This document shows positions 1 to 5,210 of a DNA stretch of 5,361 bases, piece after piece. The stretch is from Actinomycetota bacterium. GTDB lineage: Bacteria > Actinomycetota > Actinomycetes > Actinomycetales > Microbacteriaceae. The notes beneath the pieces were generated by a model that was not told the origin of the DNA, searched no databases, and saw only the letters and a program-made list of their open reading frames with translations. The stretch covers positions 1 through 5,361 of the forward strand of contig RHAS01000067.1 in NCBI GenBank assembly GCA_010028615.1, read 5' to 3'. The translations under genes were made by a program, and so were the position numbers. Numbering within the stretch: position 1 is the stretch's first letter; every line of letters starts with the position of its first letter.

Positions 1-398
1 AGTGGAACCCCAGTCGCGATAGCTAGATCCATAATCTTGATGATTTTGTTTCCGGCTGCTTCACCTAGCGAGCCACCAAATATGGTGAAGTCCTGGGAGA
101 AAAGCGCTACCTGGCGACCGCCGATGGTGCCGATGCCGGTAACCACAGAGTCACCATAGGGACGGTTCTTGTCCATGCCGAATGCGGTTGAGCGGTGACG
201 GACGAATTCATCCATCTCAACAAAAGAGTTTGGATCTAATAGAAGTTCAATACGCTCACGTGCGGTCTTTTTACCCTTGGCGTGCTGTTTGGCAATAGCC
301 GCCTCACCGGAAGCGTAGACAGCTTCGTGATAGCGATGACGTAAGTCTTCTATCTTTCCCGCGGTGGTCGAAAGGTCAGTTGTGTCTTTCTCGTTCAC
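1..398 (-). CDS. pccB: Acyl-CoA (propionyl-CoA) carboxylase beta subunit, N-terminal part
   Basis: Carboxyltransferase subunit of a biotin-dependent acyl-CoA carboxylase. It moves the carboxyl group from carboxybiotin on the alpha subunit to propionyl-CoA or acetyl-CoA, in the cytoplasm, feeding methylmalonyl-CoA/malonyl-CoA and lipid synthesis. I translated the reverse complement: 132 intact codons from a GTG start, then the window edge cuts the gene (family length is around 500-550 residues). Diagnostic stretches are [11 protein letters not shown] (12-22), [12 protein letters not shown] (39-50), [13 protein letters not shown] (53-65), [21 protein letters not shown] (in 68-88) and [20 protein letters not shown] (100-119), which is the N-terminal crotonase-like lobe seen in AccD5/PccB. 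The chosen GTG has a GGAG 8 bases upstream; another in-frame GTG at 428 lacks one. The gene is divergent from birA, as with accD5/birA of Mycobacterium. The family is secure; substrate preference (propionyl versus acetyl) is inferred from that synteny. Confidence 0.93.
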   Translation of the reverse strand, partial: MNEKDTTDLSTTAGKIEDLRHRYHEAVYASGEAAIAKQHAKGKKTARERIELLLDPNSFVEMDEFVRHRSTAFGMDKNRPYGDSVVTGIGTIGGRQVALFSQDFTIFGGSLGEAAGNKIIKIMDLAIATGVP

Positions 399-406
399 AG
401 CTTCTT

Positions 407-410
407 CTCC
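407..410 (-). promoter_or_regulatory. Ribosome binding site of the carboxylase beta gene
   Basis: On the minus strand GGAG lies 8 bases before the GTG at 398, within the purine-rich run GGAGAAGAAG. It decides for this GTG over the in-frame GTG ten codons upstream (at 428), which has no comparable purine run in front of it. Confidence 0.7.
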
Positions 411-432
411 AATACTTGAAAGGCTCACTGCA

Positions 433-438
433 ACTCTA
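433..438 (-). promoter_or_regulatory. Possible -10 element for the carboxylase beta gene
   Basis: TAGAGT on the minus strand fits TANNNT and would start a short leader of about 28 bases that contains the ribosome binding site. No convincing -35 hexamer is visible. Its position only about 25 bases from the opposing birA -10 means the two divergent promoters would overlap. Assigned by eye only. Confidence 0.35.
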
Positions 439-463
439 TCCAAGAGGTGTCGGTAGGAAGGGC

Positions 464-469
464 TAACCT
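464..469 (+). promoter_or_regulatory. -10 element of birA, likely leaderless
   Basis: TAACCT fits the actinobacterial -10 pattern TANNNT and ends 7 bases before the ATG at 477, so transcription would begin at or next to the start codon. No Shine-Dalgarno precedes this ATG. The same spacing appears before the lipoprotein gene at 4734, which strengthens the reading. No -35 is evident. Confidence 0.55.
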
Positions 470-476
470 AAAGGCT

Positions 477-1256
477 ATGGAACTAACTGCGAGCCAAGAA
501 TTTGCCTCAAGACTTGAATATTTGCCTGAAATTGGCTCAACAAACACATATTTATTGACTCAATCCCAAAATTCCGCCGACTGGCCGGATTTCTCGGTTG
601 TGGTCACTGATAATCAAACCGCTGGCCGCGGCCGACTAGATCGAGTTTGGGAAGCCAGGGCAGGAAAGGCACTCGCTGTTTCGGTGCTATTGCGGCCAAG
701 CAGTTTTGATATTTCCAGTTTTGGCTGGTTGCCACTTGCTGCTGGCTTGGCGATGCGCAACGCGGTTGCGAGTTTGCTCGATGATGCCGAGGTTAGCGTC
801 AAGTGGCCAAATGACGTTCTAGTAAATGGAGAAAAGATCTCCGGGATTCTGGCTGAAGTGCTTCCAGATGGCACTGCGGTGGTTATTGGTGCGGGTTTAA
901 ATCTGAGTCAGTCCAAGGATGAACTACCGATACCAACTGCTACCTCGTTACTGCTTCACGGGGTGACTGGTTTTCAATTAGATGACATCCTGGTGCGCTA
1001 TTTGGCGGGTTTGAAAAGAATTTACGATGAGCTTCTGGATTTAGCTGGAGAAGTTGAAAATTCAGAGTTGAAGCAGGAGCTATTGTCAGTAAGTTCAACA
1101 ATCGGCTCAGAAGTTTCAGTTTCATTGCCTGATGGTTCTTCATTTGAAGGTAAAGCCATCGGTTTGGACCCTCAAGGCAGGCTGCTTATCGCGATGGATA
1201 ACCCTACTGAAATTCGTGCCGTTGCCGCTGGAGACATCCAGCACTTGCGACAATAA
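477..1256 (+). CDS. birA: Biotin--[acyl-CoA carboxylase] ligase (BirA)
   Basis: Joins biotin to the acceptor lysine of the biotin carboxyl carrier domain through biotinyl-5'-AMP, in the cytoplasm. From ATG 477 it is 259 residues. The catalytic core shows GSTNTYL (20-26), the biotin/AMP loop AGRGRLDRVW (49-58), KWPNDVLVNGEKISGILAE (109-127, with the catalytic Lys109 region) and IGAGLNL (137-143). A C-terminal SH3-like domain follows (about 213-257, with VSLPDGSSFEGKAIGLDPQG). There is no N-terminal helix-turn-helix, so this is a group I ligase and not a repressor. A GTG at 447 would add 10 residues. I prefer ATG 477 because the added residues do not look like family sequence, and a TAACCT -10 lies inside that stretch, 7 bases before the ATG. 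It sits head-to-head with the biotin-dependent carboxylase whose partner subunit it modifies, and is followed after 5 bases by the PH-domain gene. Confidence 0.95.
   Translation: MELTASQEFASRLEYLPEIGSTNTYLLTQSQNSADWPDFSVVVTDNQTAGRGRLDRVWEARAGKALAVSVLLRPSSFDISSFGWLPLAAGLAMRNAVASLLDDAEVSVKWPNDVLVNGEKISGILAEVLPDGTAVVIGAGLNLSQSKDELPIPTATSLLLHGVTGFQLDDILVRYLAGLKRIYDELLDLAGEVENSELKQELLSVSSTIGSEVSVSLPDGSSFEGKAIGLDPQGRLLIAMDNPTEIRAVAAGDIQHLRQ
1246..1254 (+). promoter_or_regulatory. Extended -10 (TGC-GACAAT) overlapping the birA stop
   Basis: GACAAT at 1249-1254, preceded by TGC at 1246-1248, resembles an extended -10 (TGN plus hexamer). Its last T is the first base of the birA TAA stop. It ends 7 bases before the GTG of the next gene, which has no Shine-Dalgarno. 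A near-identical element stands before purK. It may equally be coding sequence (Arg-Gln-stop) with the next gene translated from a run-on transcript. Confidence 0.42.
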
Positions 1257-1261
1257 CAACT

Positions 1262-1732
1262 GTGAATGAAAACTTTAGCGATGAAAAGTTAGCAACTGTC
1301 AGATCGAACTCGACTTTGCTGGTAGTTCCGCTGTTTGTTCTTGGAGTTAGCTCCGCGCTATTTATATTTCTCACCGCCAGATTTACTGAAGTTTTACAGC
1401 AGCAGATCATCCTGGCGGTAAGTGCACTGGTTGTTCTGTTTTTCTGGTTTTTTCCGTCGCTTAGGTACCTAACCAATCGGACGACGCTAACGCGCAATCG
1501 CGTGTTAGTTAGAACTGGGATTTTTGGCACCAAGCAGCAAAGCGCTGCCTGGGGTGAATTTACTGGAGTTAGCCTTCAGCGCGGTTTCTTTGCTCGATTG
1601 ATGCGAGCGGGAAATATCCATCTGCATCGTGAATTCGGTGTGGACCTGATTATTCCGCGGGTGCCGAATGCCAAAAAGCTAACTAAAGAACTAGAACGAT
1701 TTCTTGCCACCCGTAGCGGCGTGGGACAATAG
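1262..1732 (+). CDS. PH-domain (bPH2-type) membrane protein
   Basis: A 156-residue inner-membrane protein of unknown job. Two hydrophobic helices lie close together at about 18-38 (LLVVPLFVLGVSSALFIFL) and 47-67 (IILAVSALVVLFFWFFPSL). A soluble domain follows (about 70-150), with LTNRTTLTRNRVLVRTGIFG (70-89), LQRGFFARLMRAGNIHLH (105-122) and VDLIIPRVPNAKKL (127-140). This pattern of a helical hairpin and then an 'NR-x-L-x-R-G' strand with a late 'I-x-V-P-x-A' segment is the YdbS-like bacterial PH domain. From memory, the equivalent place in mycobacteria holds Rv3278c, also a PH-domain membrane protein, so the neighbourhood supports the call. The start is GTG 1262, 5 bases after birA, with no Shine-Dalgarno; it relies on a leaderless start or on coupling. 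A role in the cell membrane is inferred; no ligand or partner can be read from the sequence. Confidence 0.82.
   Translation: MNENFSDEKLATVRSNSTLLVVPLFVLGVSSALFIFLTARFTEVLQQQIILAVSALVVLFFWFFPSLRYLTNRTTLTRNRVLVRTGIFGTKQQSAAWGEFTGVSLQRGFFARLMRAGNIHLHREFGVDLIIPRVPNAKKLTKELERFLATRSGVGQ
1722..1730 (+). promoter_or_regulatory. Extended -10 (TGG-GACAAT) overlapping the PH-gene stop
   Basis: GACAAT at 1725-1730, preceded by TGG at 1722-1724, ends 5 bases before the purK GTG at 1736. Its final T is the first base of the preceding gene's TAG stop. The arrangement copies that at 1246-1254. No Shine-Dalgarno lies before purK, so a leaderless transcript is plausible; the short spacing also allows coupled translation. 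Confidence 0.45.
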
Positions 1733-1735
1733 GGC

Positions 1736-2845
1736 GTGGTTAAAACTTTCGGCGTTATCGGTGGCGGACAACTCGCTCGCATGATGATAACTCCTGCCCA
1801 ACAGCTAGGTTTTGAAATAAAAGTTTTGGCTGAAAGCGAAGACTCATCAGCTCAACTTGCCGCCAGCCAAGTCGGCGATTACACAGATTTGGATACTGTA
1901 AGAAAATTTGCCGAAACTGTTGACGTAATAACTTTTGATCATGAGCATGTTCCAATCCGAATTCTTGAGGCGTTAGAAACTGAAGGATTTAATGTTCAAC
2001 CTTCATCCAAAGCGCTCACCTTTGCACAAAACAAATTACTGATGCGTGAGCGTTTGGCTGAGTTAGGCCTACCGATGCCGCGTTGGAAAGCGGTTCGCAG
2101 TATTCAAGAGATCTCTGACTTTTTAGCCGAGGTCGGAGGTAGCGCGGTGCTGAAGACTCCAACAGGAGGCTATGACGGTAAAGGTGTGATGTTTCTAACC
2201 GATGCCTCGCAGGCAACTGGTTGGTTCGAACAATTTGAAGTTTTGCTGGTTGAGGAAAAAGTTGAATTCGTCAGAGAACTTGCGCAACTATCTGCAAGAA
2301 GTGTTAGCGGTGAGTGGTTGAGTTGGCCGGTTGTTCAAACTGTTCAAAAAAATGGCGTCTGTAGCGAAGTTTTATCACCTGCACCAAATGCCGACTTAGA
2401 ACAGGCTGCAAATATTGCCAGAGCAATTGCTCAAGGACTTTCGGTTACCGGAGTTTTAGCAGTCGAGATGTTTGAAACCGCTGATGGCAGATTGCTTATA
2501 AATGAACTTGCCATGCGACCGCATAACTCTGGGCATTTCAGCATCGAAGGATCAATTACCTCACAGTTTGAGCAGCACCTTCGAGCTGTTGCTGATTTGC
2601 CTTTAGGTGCTATCTCACCAACTAAGAATTTTGCAGTGATGCTGAATTTGCTTGGGGTAGATGAAAGTAATCATTTTGTTGAACATTTTGATAAAGCCCT
2701 AACAGTGTCAGGAGCACATGTTCACACCTACGGTAAGTCAGCGCGTAAGGGTCGGAAGATGGGTCACATCACAGCTTTATCTGATCAATCACTAGCCGAA
2801 GCCATGGATATTGCGTTAGCCGCAAAGCAGGCGTTGCACGCCTAA
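1736..2845 (+). CDS. purK: N5-carboxyaminoimidazole ribonucleotide synthase (PurK)
   Basis: ATP-grasp enzyme of purine synthesis that turns AIR, bicarbonate and ATP into N5-CAIR for PurE. It has 369 residues, usual for the family. The N-terminal pre-ATP-grasp fold begins with FGVIGGGQLARMM (5-17) and holds TFDHEHVP (66-73). PSSKAL and NKLLMRERLAELGLP (89-113) precede the ATP-binding lobe, with LKTPTGGYDGKG (139-150), where the Gly-rich loop sits, and LLVEEKVEFVRELA (170-183). GVLAVEMF (239-246) and NELAMRPHNSGH (256-267) carry the Glu/Asn metal ligands and the substrate site. The end has GKSARKGRKMGHIT, the usual PurK tail. The start GTG 1736 gives the expected short lead before GGGQLA. It lies 3 bases after the PH-domain gene, and purE follows 59 bases downstream with its own promoter signals. 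No damage is seen. Confidence 0.97.
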   Translation: MVKTFGVIGGGQLARMMITPAQQLGFEIKVLAESEDSSAQLAASQVGDYTDLDTVRKFAETVDVITFDHEHVPIRILEALETEGFNVQPSSKALTFAQNKLLMRERLAELGLPMPRWKAVRSIQEISDFLAEVGGSAVLKTPTGGYDGKGVMFLTDASQATGWFEQFEVLLVEEKVEFVRELAQLSARSVSGEWLSWPVVQTVQKNGVCSEVLSPAPNADLEQAANIARAIAQGLSVTGVLAVEMFETADGRLLINELAMRPHNSGHFSIEGSITSQFEQHLRAVADLPLGAISPTKNFAVMLNLLGVDESNHFVEHFDKALTVSGAHVHTYGKSARKGRKMGHITALSDQSLAEAMDIALAAKQALHA

Positions 2846-2854
2846 CCGCTTTTT
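2829..2854 (+). terminator. Weak hairpin plus T-run at the end of purK
   Basis: A perfect 6-bp inverted repeat, AGGCGT-TGC-ACGCCT (2829-2843), ends on the first base of the purK TAA. A run of five T follows at 2850-2854, six bases after the stem. The stem is GC-rich but short and the T-run is not adjacent, so this is at best a weak intrinsic terminator or attenuator between purK and purE. Confidence 0.3.
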
Positions 2855-2868
2855 AGCCTGGGCAATTC

Positions 2869-2874
2869 TAAAAT
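2869..2874 (+). promoter_or_regulatory. -10 element for purE
   Basis: TAAAAT is close to the TATAAT consensus and lies in the 59-base purK-purE gap. A start around 2881 would give a leader of about 24 bases that holds the ribosome binding site. No clear -35 is visible. It implies that purE and the LCP gene can be transcribed apart from purK. Confidence 0.5.
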
Positions 2875-2893
2875 TGGGTTGTATCGGTTGGCT

Positions 2894-2899
2894 AAGGAG
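2894..2899 (+). promoter_or_regulatory. Strong Shine-Dalgarno of purE
   Basis: AAGGAG stands 5 bases before the ATG at 2905 and fixes the purE start. It is the clearest ribosome binding site among the plus-strand genes here; birA, the PH-domain gene, purK and the lipoprotein gene show none. Confidence 0.8.
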
Positions 2900-2904
2900 T
2901 TCAA

Positions 2905-3399
2905 ATGACTAAACCCCTCGTTGGTGTTGTAATGGGCTCTGACTCAGACTGGTCGGTTATGAGTGATGCCGCTCAGGCGCTAAAGGAATTCGGAATCGAA
3001 TACGAGGTTGAGGTTCTCTCTGCGCACCGAACTCCAGAGCTAATGATGGAGTGGGGTAAAGCTGCCGCATCTAGAGGTATTCGAGTAATCATCGCTGGTG
3101 CTGGGGGAGCTGCGCACTTGCCAGGCATGATCGCTTCGGTGACAACTCTGCCGGTTATTGGTGTTCCGGTGAAACTAAAAAGTTTGGACGGAATGGACTC
3201 GCTGCTCTCTATTGTTCAGATGCCTGCGGGGATACCGGTTGCCACAGTTTCGATAGACGGCGCTCGCAATGCAGGAATTTTGGCCGCCAGAATAATTGGT
3301 ACTTTTGACGACCGCGTTGCTAAAGCGTTGGATGAATTTAGTGAAGCGCTAAAAAAGCAGGTTGCTGCGAAGAATCAGAATCTCAAATCTCAACTATGA
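2905..3399 (+). CDS. purE: N5-CAIR mutase, catalytic subunit (PurE, class I)
   Basis: Moves the carboxyl group of N5-CAIR to carbon 4 of the imidazole to give CAIR, the step after PurK in purine synthesis; the family works as an octamer in the cytoplasm. The 164 residues fit a class I PurE. Signatures are [12 protein letters not shown] (8-19), the phosphate/substrate loop; LSAHRTPE (38-45), with the catalytic His41; [13 protein letters not shown] (63-75); PVIGVPV (83-89); and [20 protein letters not shown], the 'D-x-L-x-S-x-V-Q-M-P' block that lines the active site. The last 20 or so residues are Lys/Gln/Asn-rich and variable. The start is fixed by AAGGAG 5 bases upstream. The presence of purK next door agrees with the bacterial two-enzyme route. 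Its stop codon overlaps the start of the LCP gene (ATGA). Confidence 0.97.
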   Translation: MTKPLVGVVMGSDSDWSVMSDAAQALKEFGIEYEVEVLSAHRTPELMMEWGKAAASRGIRVIIAGAGGAAHLPGMIASVTTLPVIGVPVKLKSLDGMDSLLSIVQMPAGIPVATVSIDGARNAGILAARIIGTFDDRVAKALDEFSEALKKQVAAKNQNLKSQL

Positions 3400-4676
3400 G
3401 ATCTAATAGTTCCCAGCCTGAAGCACTGACCCCGTTTAGAGATACTCGTCGGGCCAGCTCGAGCCAGTTAGTAAAGCGCGCCTGGTGGATAATTCTGCTG
3501 AACTTATTTATCCCTGGTTCTGCTCAGGTCTTAGCCGGTAATCGTCGATTGGGCCGTATTGGAATTATCTTCACATTGGGCTTCTGGGCTTTAGCGGTGC
3601 TGGCAATTTTATTTGCACTTGTTTCAAAATTAGCCATCTTCACATTGTTACTAAACCCGCTGATAGCGATTCCGCTCGGAGTTCTATTCATCTGCTACGC
3701 GGCACTGATTGCTTTCTTCACCGGCACCATCGGATCAACGGCAATCACGGCTAGCAACCTAATTAAGAAAATGTTTGTCGATAACGGCTCTCTTGAACCG
3801 CACAAAGGTCGCTACAACATCCTGCTCCTTGGAGCGGACTCGGGATCAAACCGGTTTGGTCTTCGACCAGATAGCATCTCGGTAATTTCTATTTCCGCTG
3901 AAACAGGGAACACGGTAAACATTGGCTTACCTAGAAATTTGTCACGTATTCAATTCACACCGGGTACCCCAATCAAGAAGGTATACCCCTACGGCTATAA
4001 CCACGATTGCGGTGGGCCATGTCTACTAAATGCAATTTATAAATCGACGATGGATAACTACGCGTATCTATACCCAAATGCCAAAAAGCAGGGCTCGACT
4101 GCCGGTATGGAGGCTACTAAGTCGGCTGTCCAGTGGGTGACTGGTTTGAAGATCGATGCCTACGTAATGATCAATATGAAAAGCTTTGTCGGGTTGATTG
4201 ATGCCATCGGCGGCATTGAAGTCAACGTGAAAAAAGCCTTACCAATTGGTGGGCAACAGGACTGTGTCCCAGCCGATAATGAACGCGGTTCTTATTGCCC
4301 AGATGCTATGGGTTGGATTGAAAAAGGCCGACAGCACATGGATGGTAGAACCGCACTCTGGTATGCCAGGTCGAGGCACAACACCAACGACTATGACCGC
4401 ATGCGTCGCCAGCGTGAGGTTGAAAACATAGTTCTGAAAAAGATTGACCTGCAAACTCTGCTATTCCGTTTTGGTGCGATAGCTGGAGCAGGAGCAAAGT
4501 TGGTCACAACTGACATTCCTGCAGGAGATGTGCCGAAGCTTATGGATCTTGCGTTCAAGGCAAAAGCTAAAGGTTTAAAGAGTTTGCAGTTGAGTTATCC
4601 AGTGATACAGGCGGATAATCCTGATTTTTGGTTGATGAGACATCTAATTGCCGAGAAGTTGAGAAAGTATAACTAA
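3396..4676 (+). CDS. LCP (LytR-CpsA-Psr) family cell-wall polymer transferase with multi-helix N-terminus
   Basis: Expected to attach undecaprenyl-linked glycopolymers to peptidoglycan on the outer face of the membrane. The protein has 426 residues. A basic N-terminus (1-29) leads into several hydrophobic segments: about 30-47 (with [19 protein letters not shown], like a TM2-domain 'PGSGQ' turn), 55-76 and 79-112 (possibly two helices). The LCP domain follows (about 139-345), with [11 protein letters not shown] (140-150), [11 protein letters not shown] (156-166), GLPRNL (177-182), [20 protein letters not shown] (250-269), a GGIEVNV strand (272-278) and [14 protein letters not shown] (315-328) plus [11 protein letters not shown] (331-341), which hold the Arg/Asp residues for pyrophosphate and metal. 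Four cysteines (205, 209, 290, 301) lie in the exported domain and could form disulphides. The start ATG overlaps the purE stop (ATGA) with no clear Shine-Dalgarno, which suggests coupled translation. The LCP family is secure; the polymer is unknown. Confidence 0.92.
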   Translation: MRSNSSQPEALTPFRDTRRASSSQLVKRAWWIILLNLFIPGSAQVLAGNRRLGRIGIIFTLGFWALAVLAILFALVSKLAIFTLLLNPLIAIPLGVLFICYAALIAFFTGTIGSTAITASNLIKKMFVDNGSLEPHKGRYNILLLGADSGSNRFGLRPDSISVISISAETGNTVNIGLPRNLSRIQFTPGTPIKKVYPYGYNHDCGGPCLLNAIYKSTMDNYAYLYPNAKKQGSTAGMEATKSAVQWVTGLKIDAYVMINMKSFVGLIDAIGGIEVNVKKALPIGGQQDCVPADNERGSYCPDAMGWIEKGRQHMDGRTALWYARSRHNTNDYDRMRRQREVENIVLKKIDLQTLLFRFGAIAGAGAKLVTTDIPAGDVPKLMDLAFKAKAKGLKSLQLSYPVIQADNPDFWLMRHLIAEKLRKYN

Positions 4677-4696
4677 GCGTTCTCACAGTTTCGCAG

Positions 4697-4726
4697 AGAC
4701 CTTTTTTCAGTAAAAAAAGTTAGTCT
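4697..4726. repeat. AT-rich imperfect inverted repeat in front of the lipoprotein gene
   Basis: CTTTTTT (4701-4707) pairs with AAAAAAG (4713-4719) around a CAGTA loop. The arms extend with AGAC (4697-4700) against GTCT (4723-4726) after a 3-base bulge, giving 11 pairs. It follows the LCP stop by 20 bases. It may act as a weak terminator for the purE-LCP transcript or as an operator, because its right arm runs into the -10 hexamer of the next gene. The stem is nearly all A-T, so stability is low. Confidence 0.5.
4721..4726 (+). promoter_or_regulatory. -10 element of the lipoprotein gene, likely leaderless
   Basis: TAGTCT fits TANNNT and ends 7 bases before the ATG at 4734, the same spacing as before birA. 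There is no Shine-Dalgarno. The hexamer overlaps the right end of the inverted repeat at 4697-4726, so a protein bound to that repeat would block the promoter. No -35 is clear. Confidence 0.5.
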
Positions 4727-4733
4727 GAATAAT

Positions 4734-5210
4734 ATGAAAAACTTCAGATTTGTTGTAATTTGCCTGACTTTGATTGGTGTTCTAAGCGGCTGCACTTTGC
4801 TATACCCGAACTGGGGAAAACCTACCGATAGCCCAAGCCCGACAGACAGCAGCACACCAACTCCCACTGAAACTGAAACCGAGACGCCAAGCCCACAGCC
4901 AACAAATAAAGCCAAGGCTGAAGTGGAAATTCTTGATGCTTATGTGGATACCCCGAACGGTATTGTCCAGGTAATCGCATCGGCTAATAATTTCAGTGAA
5001 GATGGCGGCACCTGCACCGCGACCTTCAACGGTGGCGGTAAAACTGTGAAAGCTTCAACGACTGCAGAATCTAATGCAAGCAACACTCAGTGCAAGCCGA
5101 TTGAGATCCCCCTTGGTGGATTGCCAAAAGGTGCTGGAGTTATCACAGTTAGATACGAATCTAAAAACTATGACGGAACGTCGAAGTCGGTTGAGGTAAA
5201 CATCGAGTGA
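4734..5210 (+). CDS. Small lipoprotein with Pro/Thr/Ser-rich stalk and beta-rich C-terminal domain
   Basis: A 158-residue exported lipoprotein that I do not recognise as a named family. The signal peptide has KNFR, a hydrophobic core (6-17) and the lipobox LSGC (17-20), so Cys20 would be lipidated and the mature protein anchored on the outer membrane face. A low-complexity stalk (about 31-58) of Pro, Thr, Ser and Glu, including TPTPTETETETPSPQPT, holds the rest away from the membrane. The C-terminal part (about 60-158) alternates hydrophobic and polar residues (VEILDAYVDTPNGIVQVIA, GVITVRYESKNYDG, KSVEVNIE), as in an Ig-like beta sandwich. Cys94 and Cys120 could form a disulphide. Its stop overlaps the GTG of a secreted protein gene, so the two are probably made together and may work together at the cell surface. 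No catalytic motif is seen. Confidence 0.82.
   Translation: MKNFRFVVICLTLIGVLSGCTLLYPNWGKPTDSPSPTDSSTPTPTETETETPSPQPTNKAKAEVEILDAYVDTPNGIVQVIASANNFSEDGGTCTATFNGGGKTVKASTTAESNASNTQCKPIEIPLGGLPKGAGVITVRYESKNYDGTSKSVEVNIE
4866..4883 (+). repeat. Three 6-base repeats encoding Thr-Glu in the lipoprotein stalk
   Basis: ACTGAA, ACTGAA and ACCGAG run in tandem and in frame, giving (Thr-Glu)x3 at residues 45-50 within the stalk. Gain or loss of units would change stalk length without shifting frame. The repeat is short and the third unit has diverged at synonymous positions, so it may be stable. Confidence 0.6.

Noticed and set aside
396..428. Alternative in-frame GTG at 428 for the carboxylase beta gene
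   Set aside because: It has no ribosome binding site, and the candidate -10 at 433-438 is too close to allow a leader. GTG 398 has GGAG at good spacing.
447..476. GTG start for birA ten codons upstream of ATG 477
   Set aside because: It lacks a Shine-Dalgarno, the added residues do not resemble the family's N-terminus, and the likely -10 (464-469) lies inside it.
614..874. Minus-strand open frames inside birA, the PH-domain gene and purK (for example 614-874, 1204-1533, 1576-1782)
   Set aside because: All are antisense to well-supported genes, encode no recognisable motif and have no credible initiation signals.
4239..4497. Short open frames on both strands inside the LCP gene
   Set aside because: They overlap the conserved LCP catalytic block, which explains the sequence; there is no sign of a separate product.
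4673..4915. Minus-strand frame with a Val/Gly/Ser-rich repetitive protein
   Set aside because: It is the reverse of the Pro/Thr/Glu stalk codons of the lipoprotein and the AT-rich spacer. It shows no start signals or recognisable domain, so it is a shadow of the real gene.
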